Positions 45,450-57,264 of a DNA stretch of 64,000 nt are shown in pieces. The position numbers and the translations under genes were made by a program. The notes under the pieces were generated by a model. It made no database searches and was not told where the DNA came from. It saw nothing but the letters and a program-made list of their open reading frames with translations. Each line of letters begins with the position of its first letter. Within the stretch, counting starts at the first letter, position 1. Source of the DNA: Hygrocybe punicea (lineage: Eukaryota; Basidiomycota; Agaricomycetes; Agaricales; Hygrophoraceae). The stretch is taken from contig OY744462.1 of the NCBI GenBank assembly GCA_963556145.1, positions 2,666,001 through 2,730,000 of the forward strand, read 5' to 3'.

Positions 45450-46493
45450 ATGCCCGGTGCCCGCTTACGCGGCCACGTCCAAGTAGGTGACAATTTTTTT
45501 TCCCTTTCCTCCCCTCGCCAACTTGTTTCAGCCCCATTGAAAACCCAGTCCCGTGGATTGGTAACAGAATCAAATGCATCTACCATTCTTACGCCGACGG
45601 AGACTGTACGTCCGATAAAAAAACCACGCCCGCCTCTGACGACCGCCATTATACTAAATCGCGCACCAATCATCACACCAACACCCACCGCTTTTGAACG
45701 CGCCTACTACAATTACCAGGCTCGCATCCAACGCGCACTCCACAACCCCTTTCCATACGAGTTTTACTTCAAGCAAGGGTCTCCATTGGAGTCTCGGTTC
45801 AACTTGGAGGAGCGAAGACGAGAGAAAAAGGCGTTTGGTAGACCATTTAGTCTGCGGAGTGTAGCTGGGGGTGAAGGGATCTCCGAAAATCCGGAGCATC
45901 TCATTCCTCAGGAGGGAGAAGGGGAAATCATAATGCCGAGAAAACATGAAGCGGATACAAAGAATGATGTCAAAAGCTTGGAGAGGAAAGGTCAGCGGAA
46001 TCTGTATCTCCTATTGATGAACAGTGAAGGGGAGAAGGAGAACTGGCGTTTTCCGCAAGGTGATGTGGGTCGTAGCGATCTTTTACACACGGCACGTCTA
46101 CCTGCTGCTCCGATTCCCAAAAACTGACCGTGTTTCATTTCCTCTCAGGCTGCTCAGAGGAGTCTTCTTGAAGAATGTGGGCCTTACATGGATACTTGGG
46201 TTGTCAGTCGAAATCCAATTGGTGTTTACAAACCGCCTTCATCAAACCCTCAGCTCGGCGAATTTTCTTCAGAAGCAAGTCCTTGTTTCTCCGTTTGGTA
46301 TTATATAGATCCCTAACACATAATTGGCTGGCAGAGAACTACATTTTTCTTTAAAGCCCACATAATGGCGGGGCAGGTGCGACCTGATGGTAAAATGATT
46401 CACGATTTCGCTTGGTTGACCAAGCAGGAGATTTCAGCTCGAGTTCATGAAAACTACTGGCGTGGAATCCAAGACATGCTTTCCGACTTCTAA
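45450..46493 (+). CDS. MRPL17: Mitochondrial large ribosomal subunit protein mL46
   Basis: Mitoribosomal protein with a degenerate NUDIX fold. The ATG at 45450 starts a basic leader (MPGARLRGHVQ) suited to mitochondrial import. The mature part shows TTAIILNRAPIITPTPTAFE, the YYNYQARIQRALHNPFPYEF stretch and FGRPFSLRSVAG, then LYLLLMNSEGEKENWRFPQG. An intron follows near 46060-46150. Later exons read QRSLLEECGPYMDTWVVSRN with PIGVYK, then FFFKAHIMAGQVRPDG. The last conserved block is DFAWLTKQEISARVHENYW with DMLSDF at the stop (46491-46493). It converges on NUC1, 178 bp between stops. Confidence 0.9.
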
Positions 46494-46671
46494 TAAACTT
46501 GTTATATTACAACTGGAGTACGAGAAGTCGAGGCTGCGGTGAATGCAGAGACCACCTTCAATGCTGTGAAGTATTTCAGTACTAGGGGCTACATGTCATA
46601 ACTGGATAGACCGGACGTTATCCATGACAAAACGTGTATTCACCAATGTATCTACGGCTATGACCATCCAA

Positions 46672-48104
46672 CTATGGAGGGGTTGAGATTGCCCTTGGTA
46701 AAGGTGGCCGTTTCTGGGTATTATCAAACCTGCGCACAATGACCTGGCATTTTGTCGCCCTGCAAATGTGTTTTGAAGTTGACTTCACGGAATCCGAGAA
46801 GAGAGTAAGTCCAGTAGCGTGCTCAACCGCTTTCACTGGTTGTTATTTGAATTTCAGCATCGAGAAATGAGGTATGAGAGCGTACCAGGCATGACGAAGC
46901 TTTCCAGAGGAGCATCGTCCGGAATGGGGGCGTTTGGTAGAACGAAGGCACCAGTTGCAAGTTCCAGAACATCCGAAGTTCCAGAAGAGGAAGGCGTCGA
47001 CGCGAGTACCACTTTTGCAAAGTGGGTTGGTACTGCGACAGTTGGTGGCGAGCCGATGACTTCGTGAGTCTGCCCACAAAAAAAGGGGGCCGATAATGCA
47101 TCATGAAGGCACGAAAAGTGGTGCACGGGGGCATAAACTGACCACTCGCCATTTACCATCAGCCTCAAGACGTGGTAGGTATAGCGGTATGGTGAAGACA
47201 TATACGTCGGCGAATGACGACGTGAGGCGTCTGCACCAATCTTCCAAGTATGCCCAGTCTGAAACAAAGACAGAGGAGTCGTTTATAACCTCGTCGAATT
47301 AGCTGAATCACGTACAATGTCGATTGAAGCCATTACCAACTTGGGGAGCAATGTTAGACAACAGGAAGGTCTCGTCCATAGCATCCTAAAAGGGCGGAGG
47401 GAGAGGTGTGTCAATCTCTGATGGAGGAATTTCAGTGTCAACACACGCACTTGAGATATCTTGGCATCCGCCGCAGGGACCCTTGTGACGTGATATTTCT
47501 GGGTAAGTGGAGGGGATCGTTAGGGTGATACGCAGCTCACATGTGCCCACGATCATATCCGCTCCTGAAATAATCCTGTAACGTGGACCGGAATTCCCGG
47601 GGTAATGATTCATCCTCTTTGAAATCAGACTTCGAGCGATCACCCGACACTGTTGTAGGAGTTGAGCGACCGAGAGAGGCGAGTGTCAGGTGTTCCGCCG
47701 TCTGTGTCATATCTACGATAAAGATAACGCGAGACTGTGGTGTACTACTCACCCAAGCAGGGTGCCGAAGTCGACGGTCATAGGCAGCGACGTACGCCTT
47801 GCGTACTAACGGATCTGCGATGGGCCCTAGTAAAGAGCATTATCAAAACCGTTGTCTTACGGAATACCCTCAACAATAAAGTTTAGAGAACTGTAATCGT
47901 ACAGGTGAACGTACCTGGATTCCCGTACTTCAACACCGGTAAATCAAGCGAAGAAAAGGTAGGTCTCGGAACAGCTGGAACGGCTTTCGACGTATCAAAC
48001 GAAATATTTCCTGTCTGAGTATACCGCCTTTTACACAAAATCGTTGCAACACCTCCTCCGATTAATGCACCAGCAGCAAATATAGCAGCCCGGGTGAAGG
48101 TCAT
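46672..48104 (-). CDS. NUC1: Mitochondrial nuclease Nuc1 (endonuclease G family)
   Basis: Sugar-nonspecific DNA/RNA nuclease of the mitochondrial inner membrane. The ATG read from 48104 gives MTFTRAAIFAAGALIGGGVA, an N-terminal hydrophobic anchor. PIADPLVRKAYVAAYDRRLR comes after an intron. The catalytic motif is SGYDRGHM, joined by an intron to VPAADAKISQ. Then come DAMDETFLLSNIAPQVGNGF with NRHYW (metal-binding Asn region), YLEDWCRRLTSSFADVYVFT and EVIGSPPTVAVPTHFAKVVL. The last exon (HATGLTLFSDSVKSTSKHIC, then CQVIVRRFDN) ends at 46672. Its first residues are set by a GTACGC...GAG junction with a weaker donor. All expected motifs are present. The GTG codon upstream at 48131 is not used as start. 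Confidence 0.93.
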
Positions 48105-48640
48105 ACGAGGTTTTGTTTTGCTTCCGAACACGAAATTGGGTTAGTGGCTTGTAATTAGGTACCGATAAGTAGCGACATTGCACAGGTATTTATTATGCTG
48201 GACCAGAAGGCTGACATTACAGCTGTAAGAATTGGGCTGATCCTGATTAGCCATTCACTGCGTACAAAAACCATCATATTCAGTACATATGTAGCACTTT
48301 CCCTGGAGTGTATTCAAGTGTATAAAAAGCAAAGGAAAAAAGAATTCTTGTGATGCGACTATAACAGTTGTATGGAGGCAAAAGCTGAAGCTCTGAAGGG
48401 CCAAAGAAAGAAAGAAAGAAAACCGAGATTATAGAGGGTAGTATACAAAGTGATGTTGCGTCTCTTGGAGTAAAAGCAAGAACACTTGACAAAAAGAAGG
48501 ATTTGTGGAACAGGTGCCAGCGACAGATTACAAAGAGAAGAAGGGGGGCAAGACAGAAAAAAAGAAAAAGTCGCTTTACAGGTCACCACGTCCATCATCG
48601 CTTTGTAGGCTATCTGAACGGGCTAATCTCCTTGCCATGG
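48105..48640. other. Intergenic, no gene recognised
   Basis: Between the NUC1 start and the RRM/R3H gene stop. It contains AG-rich microsatellite sequence near 48400-48420 and probable 3' UTR. Short frames here are not protein-like. Confidence 0.5.
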
Positions 48641-50499
48641 TCAGAATTCCAGGGGTTCGTAAGTTTGAGCTTCGAGCCCACCTCTAGAATGCGTTTCGCT
48701 AGCGCTAATCCTGGCGCTCCTGATTCCGAAACCGCCCGTGCCGGGACCGCGGGGCTGCCGCACAACACCACTACTAGGGCTGTCGTGCCCGCCGCCACCG
48801 TTCAGAGATGCGGCAGAAGTTGGAAGGCTTGGGACCGGGGGAATCGATCCCCCCCCAAAGCCGTTGCTATTCCCGAAGAGGGAGCTGAAGGCGGTGGAAA
48901 TGCGGCGGGTAGGGGTGGCGAGGGTGGCGAAGCCTTCGCGAATGTTGCCATTGGAGGAGCGGGAGCTGAGACGTGGCGCTGAGGAGTGCAAAGTCTTCAT
49001 GTCCGGCATGGACTTTTTCATGCGGAGAGAATTCGGCGCTTGCGAGATGGCGGGTGTTAGATACGCAGAAGGGGCACGTGAGAGGGTATGCGGGTGTCGC
49101 GGAGTTTGTTGTTGTTGTTGTTGCTGCTGTTGCTGCTGCTGCTGTAGTAATAGTAGTAGTAATAAAAGAAATGAAAAGGGTTTTCTTGCGAGACCAGCGG
49201 AGTAAGGAACGCACCCTTTGAGGATCTATACGAGTCACTACGGCATACCTTTCGTCACCCTCTCCGACAGAGTAGTGATAGACACCCAATTTTTGAGCAA
49301 TGAGATGCACAACTCGGCGCTGCTTTGGACTGAGGGTCCTGGAGAATGCAAGTTCGTCTCGCATGCGGTCATCCTTGAAGAGGAGTATACGAGAGTATAT
49401 TTCCAGAGTAGAAGGGTCATTAAGATCTAGTTCATTTGCAGAAACGCGATCCGACGCGGTCGGTGTTGGCGGGGCTGCGAGAGCCGCTGGGGCAGAAGCC
49501 AGGGAATTATAGGGCTGAGCCAGGGGCATCGGGGAAACGTTCGGGGGTGAGTAGGGATGTTGCTGATAGGCCGATCCGGAAGAAAAGGAACGCTGGGGGG
49601 TGCCGGTAAATGTGGAGGTAGACAGAGGTCCAAAGTCGTCGTACTGGACAGTCGCAGAAGTCTGCTCCTTCTCGATCTGCATGGAGCGCATGCGGCGGAT
49701 GGCCTTTTCTCTTTCGATGCGCTCCTTCTCACCGGCTTGGAGGACCTTTTTATACTCTACCCGCAGCTTGCGACCCTGAACGTCGAAACCATTCAAAGCT
49801 GCCACCACGGCATCGGCATCGACAGCCTGACGGAAGTTTGCAAAAGCCAAACCACGGAAGGCGCCTTGTTGGTCGAGGTGATAGTTGAAAGCGTATGGGG
49901 TAGGGATTGAAAGGGAAGCCTGAAGGGGGGGAGGATCAACACGAGAAGGCGAAATTGAAAACATGAGAGAGAGAGAGACGGACAATAATATCAAGGAGAG
50001 TTTCGCGTTTAACGTTGAAGGGGATGTTTTTGATTACGATAGCGGTGGGTATAACTTCGTCGTCAACATTTTGGCTAAGCGCAGCGGAGGGAGCGGGATT
50101 CGTAGTAGTAGGGTTTGCAGAGAGATGAGCCAAAGGAGGAGAGCCACCAGAGGAAGAAAAGTCAGAGTTGTTGTTGGGAGACAAGGAACGGAGGTCTGGG
50201 GAGGCTTCGAGCCATTGCTTGGATGATGGGGATTAGGAGGACCGTTATGAAGAGAACCAGTGAAGAGAGATACTCACGACAGGAAGACCAGCGCGAGCAG
50301 GCTTTTTTATGGGGGCCTGGGAGATAGAGAGATGGTTGTACTGGGACGGAGCAGAGATGGGGGGTGAAGTTGAGAAATGATACTGAGGTTTTGTGTTGCC
50401 GCCAATGTTGCCTTCATAATCATAAGAGTCGTGAAGACGTTGGTGAGAGGCGGAAGAAAGCGACAGCGTTGATAGATCTGGAGAGGGAGAGCTTGTCAT
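48641..50499 (-). CDS. PIN4: RRM plus R3H RNA-binding protein of the Pin4/Cip type
   Basis: Likely cytoplasmic RNA regulator. The ATG read from 50499 gives MTSSPSPDLSTLSLSSASHQ. After an intron the RRM reads IPTAIVIKNIPFNVKRETLL (RNP2), and across another intron GAFRGLAFANFRQAVDADAV (RNP1). A basic/acidic helix KERIEREKAIRRMRSMQIEK follows. The R3H domain is FKDDRMRDELAFSRTLSPKQ and LGVYHYSVGEGDERYAVV. An intron beginning after DPQR ends in CAG immediately before a run of about a dozen Gln codons. The last exon is Ser-rich (MPDMKTLHSSAPRLSSRSSN) and ends TYEPLEF. The domain order matches S. pombe Cip1/Cip2 and yeast Pin4; which of them is the closest relative is not settled. Confidence 0.82.
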
Positions 50500-50517
50500 T
50501 ATGTGCTGGCGATAGAC

Positions 50518-50557
50518 GATGTCGATGTCGGTGTCGATGTCGATGTCGATGTCGGGC
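50518..50557. repeat. Short GATGTC microsatellite upstream of the RRM/R3H gene
   Basis: About six copies of GATGTC/GGTGTC hexamers, immediately upstream of the ATG at 50499 in the presumed 5' UTR. Confidence 0.8.
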
Positions 50558-50914
50558 GAGGGAAAGCGGCAGTAGGAATGGGCGTAAAGAAGGAGGAAGA
50601 ACCGTGGTGGTGGTCGTGACCTGGAGAGCGAATTAAAAGTTTGTTTTTTCTTTTTTTTCTGAATTTTTTTTCTAGGTCACCGTCGGGTTCTTCTACAAGT
50701 GACTGTGTTGCAGTCTGTTTGCACACAACGAGGCAGTTTCAAGTTTTGGAGTATCCATTGTTGTACATGTAACTTTGTCCAATCCAGTACACTAACAGAT
50801 CTAGAGGAGTATCAAGCAACGCCACATGCAGGGAGTGATGGTCGACAACCAGCCTGCAGATCATTTTTGAAATCGGAAAATTTAAAGAAAAAAAAATTGA
50901 AAGCCCTTCACGCT

Positions 50915-51290
50915 TCACGGATTGGTAGCCACAGGCTTCAACGGTGCAAGAAGCGTCTCAACATCAATCGGTAGCCGTATCGTTCCCGAATGATCCCACG
51001 GCCCACGCAGCTTCATCCCCGTCCGAGTCGGTGAGCTCGAGCTGTCGGCAGGGGAGCTGAGCTGCATGCCTTGCGCGTGCGCTGTCCGGAGGACGATGCT
51101 CGTCTGGTCGTCGCTCGGGGAGCACGGACTGTGGCGGGCTGGCGAAGCAGCACTGCGAGGGCAGGAAGAGGGTTGATGGAATGCAGGGCGGGGGACGGAG
51201 GGAAGGGTATGTTTGCACTGGTTTCTAGGGGGGAGGGGCTGGGTGGCGGGGATGAGAACCAGTGTCGATGGGGGAGGCCGTCGTGGCATG
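50915..51290 (-). CDS. Possible small Ser/Pro-rich protein, unknown
   Basis: An intronless frame from the ATG read from 51290 (MPRRPPPSTLVLIPATQPLP) to a stop at 50915, about 124 codons. The C-terminal third looks most ordered (GMKLRGPWDHSGTIRLPID, then LLAPLKPVATNP); the rest is Pro/Ser-rich. No known domain. The frame is open further upstream with only non-ATG starts. It could be a real lineage-specific gene or chance in GC-rich DNA. Confidence 0.4.
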
Positions 51291-51445
51291 CGAAGCGTTC
51301 GACACTGTGTGTTGTGGTGAGCAAAGAGTGACTGCGACGACGACAGAGCCGACACACACACGTATAGAGTCCAGCTTCAAGTTGTTCTTGGGAAGATAAC
51401 TCGCTCGCTCAACACGTGACTTCTTTTATTAATAAATAAAACACA

Positions 51446-54400
51446 TTACTGTTGCTGTACCTCGGTGCCGAGCAGACTATTCAGTGCCTTCTGCAGATCA
51501 TAACTCTGCCTTTCCAATGCAGACACAGCCTGCGTACGGCTGAACCCCATTCCACACAAAATTTTAACCGCATCCACATCATCATCGACGCTTGGGCTCA
51601 CTACTGTCTCCTCCGAACGCACAGCCGGTATCGGCGGTGGTACACTCTCCTGGTGTTTCTTCCTTCTAAACGGTAACCGTATCTGCATCACAACTTCCCG
51701 TCAGACCCTTCATGCCTGGTGGTTATTAGAACTCTCCAACTCACGCTCAACTTCGAATGTCGTTGTGGAGCATCTTTAGCCTTGTCCTGTGCAGCTTCCT
51801 TGCTTGATGACGTAGAAGGTCGGGTCTTTGGTGGCGAGACACGCGGCGGTGGTGACTTTGACCGTGGCGGCGGCGGAGACGCCGGTGGATTGGCACTCGT
51901 TCGCACACTACTCTCCGGCGACGCAGGCGGTGATGTTGCCAACAGTGACTTTGATTCACTCGGTAGCGATGAAGATCTGTTGGGTGATGAGGCCATGGGA
52001 GGTTCCGTCCGTTCCCCTCCATTGTCGGTCGCTGGCGGCACCATTGGCGCGGTTAGAGGTTGGCCATTGGATGTCGCAATATAAAATGCAGCGGCCTCAT
52101 CGATAGCAGGTAAACTTGGACCTCTCTCCTTAACTGGGATCGCAAAGATGTCGTCAAAGCCCTCTTGTGTTCCGGGTTTCGGCAAGGTGGACGAACCATT
52201 ACCATTGACTGCGGTGGGCGGTGGGAATTTCATTGCCACCGCCGACGTGAAATCGAAATTATCCTCAAATGCAGAATCGAATGCAGAATCAAACGAAAGT
52301 TGAGGTACGGCGGATGTGGGCCCATTGCCCGAGATCTTCCCCATCGCTTCATCAAACGCATTTACCCCAGCAAGGGTCTTTGGCGCGGGTGCAGTGGACT
52401 TGGGATCGCTTTCATTCGCACTGCCCGGGATCTTCCCCATCGCTTCGTCAAATACAGTCAAGCCTGCAACGGTAGGTGCTTGTGCAGTGGACTTTGCAAC
52501 ACTTTCATTCGAGATCTTCCCCTTCGTTTCGTCAATGTTTGTTTTCGCAGGCGGAAGGGCTTGAGTTAGACCAGGTGGAAGGGCTTGAGTTAGACCAGGT
52601 GGAAGGGTTTGAGTTAGACCAAACACATCATCTACATTAGTCACGGAGGACTGAATGTCATGTGACTGGTCTCCCATAGAAAGGGCAGTTGGTGGGCCGA
52701 AAATTTCATTAAAAGAAGTGTCAACTGTCACTGCTGCAGGTTCGAGGGTGGACTCGGCAGTAGCCGCACGATCTGCATCTCCCTTCGCCTTGGTGAGTTC
52801 AGCCAAAGGAATTTCGTCTTCATCACTGTCGCTACCAGAGTCATCCACCTCGAGCTCCGTAACTTTGCCCCCAAGCTCCGCTTGGCCTTCCCGGCTCTCC
52901 GAATTCAGCAAGTTGTCAGGTTCGCTGGTATACAAAGCCGGAAAATGTGCACTCGTATCGTTAAGATCGGGGAACATCGCGGCAGCATCTGACACACTCG
53001 TGGAAGAAGAAGTAAGGCCCTTTGAAGTAGTTGGAGGTGTGGCATATTCGTTATCACTGGCATCAGTCGTGGGGGTTGAAGGCGAAGGGTCTATCGTGAC
53101 AGGTAGCAATATGTTTGCAGGAGCCGCTTTGGGTGTAGATAGCCCCGTTTCGGACAGAGCGAGATGTTGTTGAACCTTCTGGCCCATGGTCTCAGACTCT
53201 TCCGTTTCAAACACCTGAGAGAAACCAAATGGATCGCTTGGTGTGGCTTTCTCCGTCTCCGTAGCCGGAACATTGGCTGGGGGCGTTGCCGTGGCGGAAT
53301 TGGCGATTGGTAAAAAGGGCGATTGGGAACGGGGACTCGACTTTCCAGAGGCCATCGCGAGCCGCTCGAACGGATTGTTGCTTTTGCTAAGACTGGCACT
53401 GGTGCTAGATGGACTAGACGGAGGTGGGGTACTCGGCACATAAGAAGTTGATGGCTCCGCCCCAGAGGAATTGAAGAGTTCCGCAGCGTTGGGTTGGACT
53501 GGCGAAGACAATTTCCCCAGCATAGCTTCAGCTTCTTCCTTTGCTGTGACGGTAGCCGAAAGCTCGCGGTTTGCTTCCTCGATCTCTTTCTCTACCTTGG
53601 ACTTGTCGGCCTCCTTCATGTTCAACTGCTTCCTCGCGATCGCCAACAGTCCTTTCTGCTGTTTAGCCTCCTTCTTCACCTTCTCCACCTCCAATTTGGT
53701 CGCCTCCACATACTGGCCAACCTCGACCATTTTGCGATGCAAATCCCTCGCTTCCTCCTTATCGCGTAAAAATGAGCCTTCAATCTCTGCCTTCTCTATG
53801 CGCACTGCACTTAAATCGCTCTCAGCCCTGATGAGTTCCTCCCTCGCTTTGTGTATATCGGCGGTTTGCTCGGTTAATCGTTCACGAACGGTGTCCAACA
53901 ACTTCGTCTCCGTTTCATAGGCAGCCTTGGCAGATGACAGTTGAGTTTTCAGGGCAGACAGCTGCGCTGCCTGGTTTGCAAGTGTGATTTCAAGGGTTTC
54001 GCGCTCCACCTTTGCCGTCTCTGAAGACCGATTTGTAGAATTTAGTTGATTCTGTAGGTTTCCTATTTCCGCAGATTGATCTTGCAGAGGAGGCGAAGAG
54101 GTTCCGCCCTCGTCATTATCCAACAAATCTACCCAAAAAAAATCGCCATCAGCCATATGGAGGGCAGATTGACGTTTTGACTCACTGGGTACACTTGGCC
54201 TAGAAGGAGAGAACGGATCGTGAAGGGTAGACGTTTGCGAAATCGACGAGACTAATGTAGATAATTGCGTGCCTGTGGGATGTGGTTGCACGGTGCTTCC
54301 GATGGTGGCGGATACTGGAGGGGTGTCATCCCAGGTGAAAAGATCTGCCTGTGGTTCCGAGCCACGCTGGGGAGAGAAAGGACTAATGCCGCTAGTACGC

Positions 54401-55809
54401 ATCGAGGGAGGTACCAGCGAAGGCGGAAGCGAGGCTGGGATATCTTTTCCAGCAAGTTTGCTATGAATCAGGTGCATTGCAATGGCAAAGCCCTCCCGAG
54501 TAAGCCGACCATCAGCCTTGATGTCCGCGAGATCCCTGCGATTTCAATCCATAAATTAATCATCTTTGACTTTGCACGTAATGACTAGTTCCGAAACTTA
54601 CCAAATTTGCGCCAGCTCTTCACCTGACAACTTCGAATTCAACATGAAGGGCACGGCCACTGTTCCCTCGATGTATCCACTCCTCTCTGTATCAAGGCTT
54701 TCAAAGAATCGATCTGAGCTGGCCTTTTCAGCAGCAGTCACATCCCACGGTGGAGTGTGACCCTTTCCAGGTAAGGACGAGAAGGGAGAGTTTCCAAAGG
54801 CGGAGGGAGGAGTGCCTGAATGTAGACGAAAAGGAGTGGTCGCCGAAGGGTGCGTCTGGCTGTAACCGGTGTACTGTGGATTAAGGCTGCTTCTTTGCTG
54901 TTGGAATGCGCCAGTAAGACTGGGACTGAGAGATCCGCTTGTCCCAGTTGTGTGAGTGGGAACAGTAACCTGTTGGATTCCTCCTGCTTGTTCGTATAGT
55001 CCGGGGGGGAGAGAGCTGGGTATAAACGGCAGTTGGCCGGACATGGATGCTTGAATAAGATACATTCCAATTGCAAAGTCAGATGAATCCAAGGCCCCGC
55101 GATCTTGTGTGTCAGCGAGGACCCTACCGCCGACAACCGTCAATTGGTTTAACGGCGAGAATAAGCAAGGGGGCAAACCATATTTGTGAAAGCTTTTCGA
55201 AAGGGAGTTTCGATTTCACGAAAACGTCTCGGGCTTTCTCGCCTGTTGATGACTGAATCAGATGCAACTGCACAAATGCACGGCTTGCAGAGGTCACACA
55301 CCGCTCAGAAGACCGTTGACAGGACCGCAGTTAGCGAATAATCTCTGAAATTTGGCCTTATCTTGGGCAGTTAGCGGTGGTAAACCAGGGGGAGGAGAAC
55401 CGGGCAGCGAAACCCCAGTGGTCTGCTGAGTAAGGACGGAGATGCCTTCAATGGTGGGTAGAGGGCCCGCTGCACGCCAGACTCAGACTCAGACGAGATA
55501 AATGATTTGCAAGTTAAGAAGCTTACGTTTGTTCAGCAAATCTTGCGTGACTTTTTCACCTTTTTGAGCCCATCCCATGAGTCGAACGGCAATCGCTACG
55601 CCTTTCTTTGGAAGCCATCCCTTGTTGTACTCGTCCGCGATAGCCCAAATTTCGCCAAGGACAACTGGAGGGAGTTTGGTGCCAGCGAAAATCTTGACAG
55701 CAGAATCCCCAGTGATGATGCCGACATTGTTGGGATCAGCTTGAGCGAATATTTGAGTGACGAGCGCAAGCTCTGCCGGGGATGGCGAAAAGCTACTGCC
55801 AGTGGACAT
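51446..55809 (-). CDS. EDE1: Endocytic scaffold Ede1/Eps15-like: EH domains, coiled coil, UBA
   Basis: Early endocytic scaffold. The ATG read from 55809 gives MSTGSSFSPSPAELALVTQI, the first EH domain (LPPVVLGEIWAIADEYNKGW). A second EH-like domain spans about 55400-55040 (GALDSSDFAIGMYLIQASMS), and a third about 54730-54470 (RFFESLDTERSGYIEGTVA, KLSGEELAQIW). The long exon 51688-54477 holds a Ser/Pro region and a coiled coil at about 53500-54100 (KEARDLHRKMVEVGQYVEA). It then continues with a long disordered tail with NPF (SNNPFERLA) and short repeats (GLTQALPPGLTQALPP; FDEAMGKI twice). The last exon encodes a UBA domain (DAVKILCGMGFSRTQAVSAL, LQKALNSLLG) ending VQQQ. About 1300 residues, close to yeast Ede1. 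Confidence 0.92.
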
Positions 55810-56152
55810 TAATATTGTGGTAGTAAGTATTACAAGTAAGTCGTAATGCCAGTGAAGTCGTAATGCCAGTGGCTGGTGGCGCGGCAGCCTGGTGCCGGCG
55901 TCTGCCGAGATTATTTCCCATATACCCGGGCCCATGGCTCTCAGGTGTCCATTGGCAAATCTCCTTACCTCTACAGTACGGCCGTGTCTGGATTTTCTGT
56001 TCCAGACATCGTAAAAGGCTATTATTATTATTACTATGATCGTTTCCGTATAAGTTATAATATAATAATCGGGACACGTCACGTGATAGCAGTTGGTATT
56101 CCGTCGTTCCCGACGCACAGCCAGCCATTGGAGACTCCCTCGCTTTCACAAC

Positions 56153-57066
56153 ATGCACCAGGTTTCGTCTTCCTTGGTCCCTCCACGCAGCCCGCACAAG
56201 CCAGCCGTGGTGGGTTCAACAAATACAGTGGGGGGCAGTGTCGCCAAACGGTATGACCATCCTCATCCTTGGAAAGCCAATCTCTCAACCCTGCCCAGTC
56301 TCAGCAATGAGCTCATGACATTGATGGTTTGTTACCCGTTCGCTCATCCAAGTGCTCGATTTAACGAGTTTTCTTCCAGATGTCGGACTCACCAGGCATA
56401 GTCAGTCTCCGTCTTCGGCGCCCTTCCTTACTCACTCTATCTGAATATATATAGTCGGCATTCCCAAAAAGCGACGGGAATCTGTTTGAATGGGCAGGTA
56501 CGATCGAAGGTCCAGCGGGAACGGCAAGTGCCCCAGACTTCGTCACTCTACCCTGTCTCCGATTCTCTTACCCCAGATCTATGCGGGAATGACCTTCAAA
56601 ATATCCATCTCCTTCCCTCCAAACTATCCATACGTTCCCCCCTCCATCAAATTTGACACACCCTGCTTTCATCCTAATGTTGATATTTCTGGAGGTCATA
56701 TTTGTCTAGACATCCTACAGGTACATTATCGCGACCTTTACCGATCGTTACCAACTTATTTCTGGGGATTCAGGATCAATGGTCAGCCGTATATAGCGTG
56801 CAAACGATCCTCTTGTCCATTCAATCTCTGCTCAGCGGTGGGCTGTTCCTATTTGACATCAGATCTCTGCTCTAATACATTTCAACAAGAGCCCAACAAC
56901 GCATCTCCCCTCAACCATGACGCGGCGTCGCTGTGGAACTCGCCAGACGGTATGTCTTCTTAGCTCTTCGGCACTCCTGTGGACATCCGCTGACGTGCCA
57001 TCATGACTAGCATTCAAGAGCAAAGTCTTGAAATTCTACCGCCCATTCAAGGATAGTCCTGCTTGA
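56153..57066 (+). CDS. UBC11: Ubiquitin-conjugating enzyme E2, UBE2C/UbcP4 type
   Basis: E2 that works with the anaphase-promoting complex in mitosis. The ATG at 56153 opens MHQVSSSLVPPRSPHKPAVV and SVAKR, a variable N-terminal extension as in UBE2C. Small exons then add LSNELMTLM and MSDSPGI, followed by SAFPKSDGNLFEWAGTIEGP. After a GC-AG intron (GGAACG then GCAAGT) comes IYAGMTFKISISFPPNYPYV, and CFHPNVDISGGHICLDILQ with the active-site Cys. Then DQWSAVYSVQTILLSIQSLL, EPNNASPLNHDAASLWNSPD and a C-terminal tail ending FKDSPA. Eight exons. The LMTLMMS and HPNV motifs favour UBE2C over other E2s. Confidence 0.9.
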
Positions 57067-57264
57067 GCTTTGGTGTTTCTGTGTTAAGAATTGTTACCCC
57101 CGTCGTCGTATAAACCATTGTACCCATTTTCATGACGTAGATACCAATCGATACGCTATATTTATATCAGAAGTTCTGACACTATTCGTCGTAAGTATTG
57201 TGCTTAAAGATTTGAAATCATGATACAGTGCTTGACTGCTCTATTGCTAGAATCGATATTTTGA

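Noticed and set aside
46640..47067. A plus-strand gene with a neat GTAAGT...CAG intron (text such as GGRFWVLSNLRT, then HREMRYESVPGMTKLSRG).
   Set aside because: It is antisense to NUC1. The minus strand shows strongly conserved Nuc1 sequence (EVIGSPPTVAVPTHFAKV) over exactly these bases, so the plus frame is a shadow.
56360..56546. Minus-strand ORF opposite the UBE2C-type exons.
   Set aside because: Shadow of a clearly conserved E2 coding sequence on the plus strand.
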